This document shows, in pieces, positions 15,236 to 24,146 of a stretch of 28,299 nt of DNA (within the stretch, counting starts at the first letter, position 1; every line of letters begins with the position of its first letter). The notes beneath the pieces are model-generated. The model searched no databases and was not told the origin of the DNA. It was given only the letters and a program-made list of their open reading frames with translations. The stretch lies in the NCBI GenBank assembly GCA_964634895.1, contig CAZWJS010000019.1, forward strand, positions 1-28,299, written 5' to 3'. A program made the position numbers and the translations under genes. Origin of the DNA: CG-Epi1 sp964634895. Its GTDB lineage: Archaea; Thermoplasmatota; Poseidoniia; MGIII; CG-Epi1.

Positions 15236-17296
15236 TTATTCTTTCCTTCTAGACAAAACAACTAATGTCAATGATATTAATGAAATAATAGCACCAAAAC
15301 CAGGAGTATCTTCTTCTTCCTCTAATTCTTCAACTATAATTTCTTCACCACTGGTTTCCTTAACTTCAATAGTAGCTGTCATTTGTGGACTAGTCCACTC
15401 GTTGCCATTTGAAGAAGTTACAACTACATCGAAAATCTTTGTAGTCCCAGATAAATCTTCTGTTGTCGGTGACAATGTAACTATTAGAGTAATCGACGAC
15501 CCTGGTAGAACTTGGCCTTCTGAAGAACCTAAAGAGGCCCAAGTCGGAGCTTCTTCACCCAAGGCAAAAGTCAATAAATCTTTGCCATTGCCATTATTAG
15601 TAATATTAAGAAGAAGTTGTAAAGGTGCAGCTTGGGATACTTTCACAGTGCCATCGCCTGATCCATGATCAATTGCTATATCAAAAACTTGTGAAGTAAT
15701 TACTTTGACTGTATAATTAGTAGTAATATTAGCATCGCCAGAAGATATTGCAGTAATTACAAAATCTGATGAGGCGCCTGCATTTTTATTTGCAGGAATC
15801 GTAACTCCTAAGACAACTTGCGAAGTGCTAACTGCTGGAATTAAAATACTTGTTTTACTCAAATTTGTTAACCATGCAGAAGAACCGCTTACAGCTATTG
15901 AAAAAGTATCTTCTCCATTTCCTGTATTAGATAAACTAAAGATGAAGTCTATAGATTTTTCTGGAGCTCCGCTCTTAGTGTCATTATCAACACTAAGAGA
16001 AACACCATAATGCTGATTAACTGTAACTGTAAACACTTGTGAAGGAGAAGATGTAGAATCGCCTGAGGATGTTGCAACTAAAGAAAATTCAGCCATAGAT
16101 GTTGAATCAAAGATTGTCGCATTAGCACCGCCTGGAACAGTTAAGCCCACGTCATGAACTTCTTTCTTTCCTGGTTGGATTACATTTGTTATCTCGGGAA
16201 GTGCTGTTAAAGTCCAATCTAATGGAACTCCTCCAACAGTCCAAACTAATGAGAATGTATCTGGCACGTTGCCAAGATTGCGAACTTCAATACGCCAGGT
16301 TGCTATCGCATCAGCATCAGAAACATCTACACTTTGACTACCAGAACCAGTAACTGATACACCATAATTTGGAGCTACAATAACTGGAAAGGCCAGAAGG
16401 CCGTTAGGTTGGTAATAAGGTGGATCTCCACCCATCATTCCACCACCTCCACCGCCACTCATAGCGAAGAAGGCAAGCTCATGATTACCAGCCGCTGGGT
16501 TACCTGTAAGATTTATGACAAAACTAAAACCATAAGATTCTCCAGAGGACATGCCCTCTAAAACAAGTTCACCGCTAGCATTACTAAAATTATGGTCATA
16601 ACTACGAACAGACCAACCGTTTGTAGGTAGTGACAATCTAATAACGTCATCTGTAGGTTGATTTACTGATGCATTATCAACTTTAATATTATGAATTGAA
16701 ATATTATAGTGATATTCATCTCCATTACTGTATGTTTCTGTATCTGGTGTATCCGGAGCAGAGTCATCTCGTGTTGTAAAGGCAACCCAATCTGTTACTG
16801 TAATCAAGGCATCGGGCCCTTCAAAATCAATATCAGTACTACCGCTATTGAATATAAGATCCATCGAAATAGTCTGCTCTGCTACATTAGCTCCATCGCC
16901 TACTGACACATTAACAAAAATCTTTGCAGTATCTCCTTGGTTTAGAGCAGGAATATCAATCAATCCAGTACCATTCAAAGTATCATACTCCATGCTAACA
17001 TTATCATTTTGCCAAGAAGAATCATCAAAAGAAGCTCTCAACGTAGCGTCTGTGAAATCCACTGTACCATCGTTATTCACAAGAACAATATATGTTGCTG
17101 TGCCATTAACGGAAGCAAAAGAACGGGGTCCAATTTCCCCGTAGTAAAACCAACCTGATTCTGGTTCTAAACCATTGTTATAACCAGTTATGCTTATCGA
17201 TACAGACGCTTCTGCGCTAACTGCTGGTACAAAAGCAAAGGCTGATACAACCATCACAAACATAACAGCGAAGGATATTCGCCTATTGCTTTTCAT
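15236..17296 (-). CDS. Secreted surface protein with Ig-like repeats and PGF-CTERM signal
   Basis: The 686-residue protein has a signal peptide (residues 1 to about 28, ending AVSA). Several beta-sandwich units recall NEW3/CARDB-type domains, with repeated N(L/T)GN..DTFS and WLTNLSKTSILIPA-like segments. There is a glycine-rich patch with Met (281-290), an acidic stretch, and a C-terminal tripartite sorting signal: TPGFGA, a hydrophobic helix, then RRKE. This is the PGF-CTERM signal processed by archaeosortase A and replaced by a lipid in haloarchaea. Many N-glycosylation sequons are present. It follows the paralogous gene by 12 bases, with GGAG directly after that gene's stop as its ribosome-binding site. 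A role in the cell surface or adhesion is inferred; the ligand is unknown. Confidence 0.85.
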   Translation of the reverse strand: MKSNRRISFAVMFVMVVSAFAFVPAVSAEASVSISITGYNNGLEPESGWFYYGEIGPRSFASVNGTATYIVLVNNDGTVDFTDATLRASFDDSSWQNDNVSMEYDTLNGTGLIDIPALNQGDTAKIFVNVSVGDGANVAEQTISMDLIFNSGSTDIDFEGPDALITVTDWVAFTTRDDSAPDTPDTETYSNGDEYHYNISIHNIKVDNASVNQPTDDVIRLSLPTNGWSVRSYDHNFSNASGELVLEGMSSGESYGFSFVINLTGNPAAGNHELAFFAMSGGGGGGMMGGDPPYYQPNGLLAFPVIVAPNYGVSVTGSGSQSVDVSDADAIATWRIEVRNLGNVPDTFSLVWTVGGVPLDWTLTALPEITNVIQPGKKEVHDVGLTVPGGANATIFDSTSMAEFSLVATSSGDSTSSPSQVFTVTVNQHYGVSLSVDNDTKSGAPEKSIDFIFSLSNTGNGEDTFSIAVSGSSAWLTNLSKTSILIPAVSTSQVVLGVTIPANKNAGASSDFVITAISSGDANITTNYTVKVITSQVFDIAIDHGSGDGTVKVSQAAPLQLLLNITNNGNGKDLLTFALGEEAPTWASLGSSEGQVLPGSSITLIVTLSPTTEDLSGTTKIFDVVVTSSNGNEWTSPQMTATIEVKETSGEEIIVEELEEEEDTPGFGAIISLISLTLVVLSRRKE

Positions 17297-17308
17297 CTCT
17301 AAAACTCC

Positions 17309-19432
17309 TTAAAACCTACGACGTAGAACTAGAGCCACACCAATAGCTGCAAGAGCTGACAATGCTCCAAAACCTGGTAAACCTTCATCATCATCTACTG
17401 TTTCAGTATCAGGTCCATCTGCGGAAGTGTCTCTCTCTTTAACCGTTATTGTCAATGTCCCTGTTGAAGAAGTTGTATTGCCATCTTGAGAAGTTGCCTT
17501 CAATGTGAAAGTAAATTCACCAAGCGATTCAGAAGCTGGTGCATTGATTGACATTGCAACATCAACCGAATCGTTTGAATAAATCAAAGCTGTTTCTTTT
17601 TCTAAAACAACCCACGATGGTGCGCCAATAAGCTCAAGGCTTACACGATCGCCACCATTACCTCCATTGCTAACAGTTGCAAACATTGACAGTTGTCCAC
17701 CTTCCTCAACACTCACACTGCTCTTAACATCACCAGATTCATTAGTATAATATCCTGCAGTGATAGCGTATATCTGATTAGTTGTAACTGAGACAGTCTC
17801 ATGATCTTCATACGTACAACCTGCTGTTACACCGTTACAGCCTTCAGAATAAGCATGGATCATCGCTCCACCTGGAAGCGGCGCACCGGCTTCAGCATCT
17901 GCTGGAACTGTAATTGTAAAATCAACTGAAGCTGAACTATCTCTAGCTATTTCTGCCGAAGATTCCAACAAAGTTGGAAGCCATGCAACTGGCCCCATGC
18001 TTGTAAAAGAAACTGTATCGTTTCCGTTACCATTGTTAGTAACTGTAGCATTAAAGATAGCTAAACTACCTGGATTAGCTGCCGTACTAAGTGGGGCCAC
18101 TGATAGACTAATATCGTAACATTGCGCTACTGTTGAAGCAAAAGAAACTGTCGTTGAAAGTGTATCATCGCCTTTAGAAGTCACGTCCATTGTAAATCCA
18201 TGAGAAGTGTCTGCATCAAGCCCTCCAGGTATACTCATCGATATTTTAAAAGTAGAAACATCAGTAGTAGATGTCGGATTAGGATTATAGCGATCTAATA
18301 CAATTGTCTCATCTGGAAGACTACCACCTTCAGAGGTAACATCCCATCCTGCAGCTAGTGTATCTGTCAAACCAAAATCAATATCAAAAGTATCCCAATT
18401 ATTCCCACCATTTTGAATAACTACAGACCACTCAACTGTTGCATCAACATCTGGTGTGCACCCATTATCGACCGTAGAAATAGTACTTTCACCTGATACA
18501 AAGACGCCATAATTTGTCGCAACTGTGGCATATAGGGTCACTGAGTCGTAGTAGCCATTATCATCTCTAGTTTCAAAAATAATCTGATTATTTTCTTTTA
18601 AGTAATCTGAAGCTGGAACGTCGTTACCTGCTAAAGTTACGTCAAAAACAAGAGTCACAGTCTGACCAGCACTAAGTCCATTAATCGTAGCTTCAGAATA
18701 CATAGGATCCCAGCCTTCATACGAAGAGTTCAATCTCCAACCTTCTGTTAACTCCCCGAGCCTAACGGTAATGACTTCGTCCGTGGCATTATCAATACGA
18801 TTACCTGAACTATCTAAAGAAAGTCGAATATTCGTAACATTAATTGTGTATGACTGACAACTAGGTTTTTCTGAACATACGTCAGTTTCGGAATCGCTTT
18901 CCACAAATGCCTGAATTCCATCATCAGAACTAGCCATCCAATTTACCAATTTTATGAAACCTTCTGCATCATCAAAGCCTTCCGTGTCATCTTCATCAGA
19001 AGTAACACTAACTTTCATTCTAGCCGAATCTCTGGCCTCTGCAGATCCTGTTGCAGCATCCAAATCAACTGATATACAAACCGTCATTATTGCACCTTCA
19101 CTTAAATCCCCAGTAACATTAGATACTTGACTGCCGTCACCAACACAATCTGAAATTGTCGCTATACCTGCGTCCCAAGTTCCATCAGTTACATCAACAA
19201 ATTCGACTGCAACTGTAACATCATTATGCGCTGTTCCAGCCGCACTAGTTATATCTGCCGTAAAATTTGCATAACCTATATCTGAAGCGTAGGAAGTGAC
19301 TCCGGAATCTCCAAAGAGTTCCATTTCTAAATCTTCACTGCCATCCGCACTCGTTGTTGGTACTACTAAAAGAGATGCAATCATAGCTAATGTAGCCACA
19401 AATACACCAAATTTTCTTGCGTTTTGTTCCAT
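17309..19432 (-). CDS. Secreted surface protein with PGF-CTERM signal, paralog of the next gene
   Basis: The 707-residue protein has a signal peptide (about 1-29, ending TTSA), an acidic Asp/Thr/Ser-rich body with repeated beta-sandwich units (NNGNGNDTVSF and NGGNGGDRVSLELIG type), and a C-terminal PGF-CTERM signal (GLPGFGA, hydrophobic helix, RRRF). It matches the downstream protein in order of parts, for example NYGVFVSGES against NYGVSVTGSGS, so they arose by duplication. Unlike that paralog it carries several spaced cysteine pairs (such as CSEKPSC and CNGVTAGC), suggesting disulfides outside the cell. AGGTG lies 7 bases before the ATG. The two genes form one transcript divergent from rpoK. 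The strong acidity fits a surface layer exposed to seawater. Confidence 0.85.
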   Translation of the reverse strand: MEQNARKFGVFVATLAMIASLLVVPTTSADGSEDLEMELFGDSGVTSYASDIGYANFTADITSAAGTAHNDVTVAVEFVDVTDGTWDAGIATISDCVGDGSQVSNVTGDLSEGAIMTVCISVDLDAATGSAEARDSARMKVSVTSDEDDTEGFDDAEGFIKLVNWMASSDDGIQAFVESDSETDVCSEKPSCQSYTINVTNIRLSLDSSGNRIDNATDEVITVRLGELTEGWRLNSSYEGWDPMYSEATINGLSAGQTVTLVFDVTLAGNDVPASDYLKENNQIIFETRDDNGYYDSVTLYATVATNYGVFVSGESTISTVDNGCTPDVDATVEWSVVIQNGGNNWDTFDIDFGLTDTLAAGWDVTSEGGSLPDETIVLDRYNPNPTSTTDVSTFKISMSIPGGLDADTSHGFTMDVTSKGDDTLSTTVSFASTVAQCYDISLSVAPLSTAANPGSLAIFNATVTNNGNGNDTVSFTSMGPVAWLPTLLESSAEIARDSSASVDFTITVPADAEAGAPLPGGAMIHAYSEGCNGVTAGCTYEDHETVSVTTNQIYAITAGYYTNESGDVKSSVSVEEGGQLSMFATVSNGGNGGDRVSLELIGAPSWVVLEKETALIYSNDSVDVAMSINAPASESLGEFTFTLKATSQDGNTTSSTGTLTITVKERDTSADGPDTETVDDDEGLPGFGALSALAAIGVALVLRRRF

Positions 19433-19499
19433 CTTTTCACCTTTTTTGCGTCCTATATACCCTTTGTCAATGACACAGGGTAACTATAGGCATCTTAGG

Positions 19500-19512
19500 A
19501 TGTATTTAAAAA
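19500..19512 (-). promoter_or_regulatory. Putative BRE/TATA for the surface-protein operon
   Basis: Reverse-strand TTTTTAAATACAT, preceded by an A/G-rich stretch, lies about 70 bases before the ATG at 19432. This would give a leader of about 40 bases that includes the AGGTG ribosome-binding site, unlike the leaderless genes elsewhere in the window. Confidence 0.4.
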
Positions 19513-19568
19513 GCTTAGGAAAATAAATAATCTAAAGTGGTTCAATTTTTTTTACTATAACTTAATTA

Positions 19569-19583
19569 GGAAAGCTTTTATAG
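19569..19583 (+). promoter_or_regulatory. BRE/TATA element for the rpoK operon
   Basis: GGAAAGCTTTTATAG closely matches the euryarchaeal pattern of a purine-rich BRE followed by TTTATA. It predicts a start near 19605 and a leader of about 30 bases carrying GGTGG, which lies 5 bases before the TTG start of rpoK. Confidence 0.6.
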
Positions 19584-19634
19584 TTGGGCCATTAGGAATC
19601 AATCCGCATTATTAGTCGGGAAGCTGGTGGAAAA

Positions 19635-19817
19635 TTGAGAGAACATTCTAGGTTTGAAAAAGCGCGCGTGATTGGTGCAAGGGCACTTCAGATTTCAATG
19701 GGAGCTCCTGTTCAGGTAAAAGTACCTAAAGAGATTATTGATCCAGTTATAATTGCTCAAATGGAATATGATAAAAACGTAATTCCAATAGATATAGTAG
19801 ATAGAGAAAAGAAATGA
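19635..19817 (+). CDS. rpoK: DNA-directed RNA polymerase subunit K (Rpb6/omega homolog)
   Basis: A small subunit that stabilises the RNA polymerase core. The 60-residue protein contains the family signature RFEKARVIGARALQISMGAP (6-25) and ends with VIPIDIVDREKK. The start is TTG 19635: the frame is open upstream to a stop at 19593-19595 but holds no ATG, and GGTGG sits 5 bases before the TTG. The stop overlaps the enolase start (ATGA, 4 bases). The order rpoK, enolase, S2 is a conserved archaeal operon. Length and signature are normal. Confidence 0.95.
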   Translation: MREHSRFEKARVIGARALQISMGAPVQVKVPKEIIDPVIIAQMEYDKNVIPIDIVDREKK

Positions 19818-21007
19818 TTATTGAAGATATTATTCTCAGAAGAATAATTGACTCAAGGGGAAACCCCACTGTTGAAGCTGAAATAAAAACTAATGAAGGG
19901 ATAGGTCGAGCTGCAGCCCCAGCTGGCGCATCAACTGGAACACATGAAGTTGTCGCATGGCCGAAGAATAGTGTTTCACAGGGAATGAAAATTGCTGAAG
20001 AGAAAGTTATGCCACAGCTGATTGGATTGTATGCAAATGAACAAGAAACTTTTGACAATACATTGAAAAATATAGATGGAACTAAAAATTTCACCAATAT
20101 TGGAGGAAACATAAGTGTAGCACTTTCTTTGGCCTGTGCAAAAGCTGCAGCGGATTCAATGAATAAGGATTTATTTGAGTATATAGGAAAAAAAGATTCA
20201 TACTCTCTCCCAGCTCCAATGTCTAACGTATTGGGAGGTGGTGCACATGCTATTGGAGGTACAGACATTCAAGAATTCCTAGTTACTTCATTTGATAACA
20301 ATATCAACGCAGCAATGGAAGCGAATGCTGCAGTTCACAAAAAAGTAGCATCCTTGCTTAAAGAAAAATATCCCAACACAGCTTTAGGAAAAGGTGATGA
20401 AGGTGCATGGGTCGCTCCAATGAAAAATATTGAGGCGCTAGATCTTGTAGTTAAGGCTGCTGAATCGGTAGAAAACGAAATCGGCGTAGAAATAAAGACT
20501 GGATTGGACATGGCTGCAAGTGAATTTTACACAGACGGAAAATACAAATACAAAGAACAAACCTTAACTCCAGAGGAACAAATAGATTTTGTTATAGGAC
20601 TAATTGAAGAATACGACTTACATTCAGTAGAAGATCCGTTGGATCAAGAAGATTTTGAATCGTGGGCCTCACTTACAGAACAAACTGACGCTTTGATAAT
20701 TGGAGATGATCTTTATGTAACTAATGAACAAAGACTCCAAAAGGGAATAGATTTAGAAGCTACAAACTCAATATTAATCAAACCTAATCAAATTGGCACG
20801 TTGACTGATACCATTAATACCGTTAATTTGGCTAAGAAAAATGATATGGCCACTGTCATCTCACATAGAAGTGGAGAGACAACTGATACTAGCATTGCAC
20901 ACTTGGGCGTTGCCTTTGATTCTCATGCAATTAAAACCGGAATAATGGGTGGTGAAAGGATTGCAAAGCTTAATGAACTGGTCCGAATCAGCGAAAAATT
21001 CAGATGA
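19814..21007 (+). CDS. eno: Enolase (phosphopyruvate hydratase)
   Basis: It interconverts 2-phosphoglycerate and phosphoenolpyruvate in glycolysis and gluconeogenesis. The 397-residue protein has RRIIDSRGNPTVEAE at the start, GASTGTHE (substrate loop), GGTDIQEFLV, KGDEGAW, the metal-binding EDPLDQEDFESW, IGDDLYVTN, the catalytic-lysine region ILIKPNQIGT, and SHRSGETTDTSIAH. The last segment is followed by IKTGIMGGERIAKLNEL, somewhat diverged from the usual form. It overlaps both neighbours by 4 bases (ATGA with rpoK and with S2), so the three genes are translationally coupled. It is slightly shorter than the typical family length of about 410-430. Confidence 0.96.
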   Translation: MIIEDIILRRIIDSRGNPTVEAEIKTNEGIGRAAAPAGASTGTHEVVAWPKNSVSQGMKIAEEKVMPQLIGLYANEQETFDNTLKNIDGTKNFTNIGGNISVALSLACAKAAADSMNKDLFEYIGKKDSYSLPAPMSNVLGGGAHAIGGTDIQEFLVTSFDNNINAAMEANAAVHKKVASLLKEKYPNTALGKGDEGAWVAPMKNIEALDLVVKAAESVENEIGVEIKTGLDMAASEFYTDGKYKYKEQTLTPEEQIDFVIGLIEEYDLHSVEDPLDQEDFESWASLTEQTDALIIGDDLYVTNEQRLQKGIDLEATNSILIKPNQIGTLTDTINTVNLAKKNDMATVISHRSGETTDTSIAHLGVAFDSHAIKTGIMGGERIAKLNELVRISEKFR

Positions 21008-21618
21008 CCGAAGCCGAAACTAAAGAACTGCTCATCGATGAGGACACTTTCCTCACTTGTGGAGTTCATATTGGGACAAAACAAAAGAGTAGAGATATGG
21101 AACCTTATGTTTACAAAGTAAGAGATGATGGATTAAGAATTCTAAACGTAAATATGACATCTGAAAAGATAGTAGAAACTGCTAATTTTCTAAAGGATTA
21201 CGAACATAAAGACGTGCTTGTCGTATCTGCAAGACAGTACGGCTGGAAACCTGCAAAAAAGTTTGCTGACACTTGTGGTTTTCAGTGCATCGCTGGAAGA
21301 TTTACACCGGGAAGATTAACTAATCCAGAAATGAGATTTTTCATCGAACCGAAAATAATTGTATTAACTGACCCTGCGGCTGATGCACAAGCTCTTAGAG
21401 AAGCTGTTAACATAAAAATACCAGTCATTGCAATGTGTGATGCAAATAATCTCACAGCAAATATAGATATTGTAATACCTGGTAACAATAAAGGACGACG
21501 CTCTTTAGCTTTAATCTACTGGTTATTATCAAGAGAAATTTTACGGATAAGAGGGGCACTAGGTCCTGATGAAGATCTTGAAGAAACAATAGATGATTTC
21601 GAAGCACCCCTCATTTAG
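21004..21618 (+). CDS. rps2: 30S ribosomal protein S2
   Basis: The 204-residue protein of the archaeal/eukaryotic SA type contains the signatures CGVHIGTKQKSRDMEPYVYK, VVSARQYGWKPAKKFA, FTPGRLTNPEMRFFIEPKIIVLTDP and IPVIAMCDANN. S2 (SA) helps hold the head of the small subunit to its body. The ATG overlaps the enolase stop by 4 bases. The C-terminus is short and acidic (DEDLEETIDDFEAPLI). In many archaea this operon continues with mevalonate kinase; here a PlsC-like gene follows 39 bases downstream. Confidence 0.96.
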   Translation: MTEAETKELLIDEDTFLTCGVHIGTKQKSRDMEPYVYKVRDDGLRILNVNMTSEKIVETANFLKDYEHKDVLVVSARQYGWKPAKKFADTCGFQCIAGRFTPGRLTNPEMRFFIEPKIIVLTDPAADAQALREAVNIKIPVIAMCDANNLTANIDIVIPGNNKGRRSLALIYWLLSREILRIRGALGPDEDLEETIDDFEAPLI

Positions 21619-21657
21619 GGAGAGTTTTCTTTTTAACAACTTTCCACTAGGGCTTTA

Positions 21658-22374
21658 GTGTGGCTATTCGAACTGTTGTATTTCTTTTACTTTTTCCTGA
21701 GACTAAGGCTTGAGGTATACCTCTACACTAAGGAAGAATATCGGAATCTAGTAACTATTAGATCAAGAAAATTGGCAAAAAGATATAACATGCACATTTA
21801 TGTTCATGGAAAACCAAAACCTGGATTTCTAGCTGCAAACCATACAAGCTATCTTGACCCAATAGTAGTACTTGCCTTGAAAGCTGGTGGTGCAGTTTCG
21901 AAAATAGAAGTGAAGGATTATTTTCTTTTTGGAGCAATTGCAGACAAAGTTGGAATGTTATGGGTTAAAAGAGAAAATAAAAAATCTAGAACTGGAGTAA
22001 TAAATCAGCTTAATAAATGGAATGCCCCAAGGGATCCCTTATGGATTTTTCCAGAAGGAACAACATCCTCTTATGGTAAATTAGTCCCATTCAAAATGGG
22101 AGTGTTCAAGGCAGCTGAGAATACAGGTCACAAAATCCAACCTTTAGTTTTTTGTTATGATAATCCACTTATTGACTGGGGGAGAGATGGGACTGAAAAA
22201 GATCTTTTCAGGAGTATTATTGATTTCTACAAAGACAAAATTAGAACAAATGTCTATTGTTTCTGGATGAAACCTGTATATGTAAGAAAAGGAGAGGCTG
22301 AGAAAGCAGCCAAAGAACTAAATAAAAAAATGTTAATATATATAAGAAGATTTGAGAGGCCTAGTGATGGATAA
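21658..22374 (+). CDS. PlsC-like 1-acylglycerol-3-phosphate acyltransferase
   Basis: The 238-residue protein has the acyltransferase motifs NHTSYLDP (His62 and Asp67 of the HX4D catalytic pair) and FPEGT (131-135), preceded by a hydrophobic N-terminal anchor (about 1-20) and followed by PFKMGVFKAA. Such enzymes transfer fatty acyl chains to lysophosphatidate in bacteria and eukaryotes. In an archaeon with GGGP synthase the acceptor is uncertain; it might make ester or mixed lipids, or acylate another molecule. The start is GTG 21658, 39 bases after S2, and the 3' end overlaps the MCM start by 8 bases. The gene is probably of bacterial origin. The superfamily call is strong; the substrate is not known. 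Confidence 0.85.
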   Translation: MWLFELLYFFYFFLRLRLEVYLYTKEEYRNLVTIRSRKLAKRYNMHIYVHGKPKPGFLAANHTSYLDPIVVLALKAGGAVSKIEVKDYFLFGAIADKVGMLWVKRENKKSRTGVINQLNKWNAPRDPLWIFPEGTTSSYGKLVPFKMGVFKAAENTGHKIQPLVFCYDNPLIDWGRDGTEKDLFRSIIDFYKDKIRTNVYCFWMKPVYVRKGEAEKAAKELNKKMLIYIRRFERPSDG

Positions 22375-23989
22375 AAAAAATTGGGAAAAGAAAATACTAG
22401 AACCAACTATTCAGAAATACCCTGAAAGGTCAGAAACTGAATTAGATAAAAGAGAAAGATTGAATACACCGGATGATATAAACGCCAAAAAAATTGAATT
22501 ACCGGGCCAAGAACCATACACTAGAGGTATCCATCCATCAGGATATCGTGGTAGATTATGGACTATGCGTCAATATGCTGGCTTTGGTACTGCCAGAGAA
22601 ACGAATGAAAGATTTAGATATTTGCTTTCGGAAGGACAGAATGGATTGTCTGTAGCTTTTGATTTGCCTACACAAATTGGATATGATAGCGATGATCAAA
22701 TGGCAATTGGGGAAGTTGGGAAAGTTGGTGTAGCAATTGACTCAATTGAAGATATGGAAATTTTGTTTGATGATGTTCCCTTAGATAAAGTTTCCACAAG
22801 CATGACAATTAACGCTCCTGCTGCAATTATTCTAGCAATGTATATTGCTACCGCAAAAAATAGAGGAATCAATGAAAAATTATTAAGAGGAACTATACAA
22901 AATGATATCCTAAAAGAGTACATTGCAAGAGGAACTTACATCTTCCCTCCAAAAGAATCAATGCGACTTACTACTGATGTCTTTGAATATTGTGCAAAAA
23001 AATTACCGAAATGGAATACTATCTCGGTTTCAGGATATCATATTAGAGAAGCCGGATGTACTGCCGAACAAGAACTGGCATTCACTATCGCAAATGGATT
23101 GACCTACATTCGATCAGCAATAGATAAAGGACTCAAAATAGATGATTTTGCACCAAGAATGGCATTCTTCTTCAATGGGCACAATGATTTTCTATATGAA
23201 ATTGCAAAATTCAGAGCTGCGAGAAAGATGTGGGCTGAATTAATTACTGAAGAATTTGATGTGAAAAATGAGAAATCGAAGATGATGAGATTCCACACTC
23301 AAACTGGTGGTTCTACACTTACTGCACAACAACCACACAATAATGTAGTAAGAACCACAATTCAAGCTTTGTCTGCAGTCCTAGGAGGGACTCAAAGCTT
23401 GCATACAAATGCCCTTGATGAAGCATTGGGGCTCCCCTCTGAGAAAGCTGCTAAAATAGCTCTTCGAACACAACAAATAATCGCAGAAGAATCTGGAATA
23501 CCAAACACTATTGATCCTTTAGCTGGATCATATACAATAGAAGCTATGACAAACGAACTTGTGAATAAGACAAGAGTATTGTTAAAGAAAATAGAAACAA
23601 AAGGAGGCATGATGAATTGTATTGAAGAAGGATGGATTCAAGGAGAAATCATGAATTCGGCATACAAATATCAAAGAGAAATTGAAGAAGAGGAGAGAAT
23701 CATAGTAGGATTAAACAAATACTTAGAAGAAGAAAAGGAAATCGAAGATGAATTAACCAAAATAAACGTGGAAAATATAGAAAATCAAATTAAATCAATT
23801 AAGAAAATGAAGAAAGAGAGGGGCAGCGTAAAAGAATATCTTGATATGGTAAAAGAAAAAGCTGCAAATGACGGCGAGAATCTAATGCCATATCTTATCA
23901 AAGCCGTTAGTGCAAAAGTCACCGTCGGAGAAATATGTAATGCACTAAGAAATGTATGGGGCGAGTACAGACCTAAAGAAGTATTGTAA
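22367..23989 (+). CDS. mcmA1: Methylmalonyl-CoA mutase, large (catalytic) subunit
   Basis: It provides the TIM-barrel half of the B12-dependent enzyme that isomerises methylmalonyl-CoA to succinyl-CoA. Motifs include PYTRGIHPSGYRGRLWTMRQ, GTARETNERFRYLL, SVAFDLPTQIGYDSDD, a GTIQNDILKEYIARG segment, SVSGYHIREAG and RFHTQTGGSTLTAQQP. About 540 residues are present with no C-terminal cobalamin-binding domain, so a separate small subunit must exist elsewhere, as is normal in archaea. ATG 22367 is preferred over TTG 22352 because it starts the conserved N-terminus; it overlaps the plsC end by 8 bases. Residues 430-490 are unusually rich in Glu and Lys, like a helical linker. Together with PccB it suggests propionyl-CoA metabolism. 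Confidence 0.95.
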   Translation: MDKKNWEKKILEPTIQKYPERSETELDKRERLNTPDDINAKKIELPGQEPYTRGIHPSGYRGRLWTMRQYAGFGTARETNERFRYLLSEGQNGLSVAFDLPTQIGYDSDDQMAIGEVGKVGVAIDSIEDMEILFDDVPLDKVSTSMTINAPAAIILAMYIATAKNRGINEKLLRGTIQNDILKEYIARGTYIFPPKESMRLTTDVFEYCAKKLPKWNTISVSGYHIREAGCTAEQELAFTIANGLTYIRSAIDKGLKIDDFAPRMAFFFNGHNDFLYEIAKFRAARKMWAELITEEFDVKNEKSKMMRFHTQTGGSTLTAQQPHNNVVRTTIQALSAVLGGTQSLHTNALDEALGLPSEKAAKIALRTQQIIAEESGIPNTIDPLAGSYTIEAMTNELVNKTRVLLKKIETKGGMMNCIEEGWIQGEIMNSAYKYQREIEEEERIIVGLNKYLEEEKEIEDELTKINVENIENQIKSIKKMKKERGSVKEYLDMVKEKAANDGENLMPYLIKAVSAKVTVGEICNALRNVWGEYRPKEVL

Positions 23990-24034
23990 ATTTCAAGAAA
24001 TTTTATCTAATGCCTCTCAAATCTGCAACAGAGT

Positions 24035-24113
24035 GGCGAGGCTAGGCTAGTGTTGGTTAAACTGGGGGACTGTGGATCCCTCGTCCCGGGTTCGACTCCC
24101 GGGCCTCGCCCCA
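24035..24113 (+). tRNA. tRNA-His (GUG anticodon), with G-1 and encoded CCA
   Basis: The acceptor arms GCGAGGC (24036-24042) and GCCTCGC (24103-24109) pair perfectly. G at 24035 is the extra G-1 base that marks tRNA-His, and it pairs with discriminator C at 24110; CCA follows (24111-24113). The anticodon loop CUGUGGA gives GUG (24072-24074) and the T arm is CCGGG-TTCGACT-CCCGG. The D stem looks weak: GGCT against AACT has one C-A mismatch and one G-U pair. A T-run follows directly (24114-24119) and may end transcription. Confidence 0.94.
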
Positions 24114-24146
24114 TTTTTTATAGTACTAAATTATAGAGGTTTTAGA

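Noticed and set aside
19747..20268. Long reverse-strand reading frame opposite enolase
   Set aside because: It lies over the conserved rpoK-eno junction and has no recognisable features; it is a shadow of the real genes.
22352..22366. TTG start for methylmalonyl-CoA mutase
   Set aside because: ATG 22367 is five codons later, begins the conserved region and gives a smaller overlap with plsC.
24072..24146. N-terminal extension of the DNA ligase
   Set aside because: The frame runs back into tRNA-His. ATG 24147 has a ribosome-binding site and begins the domain homology.
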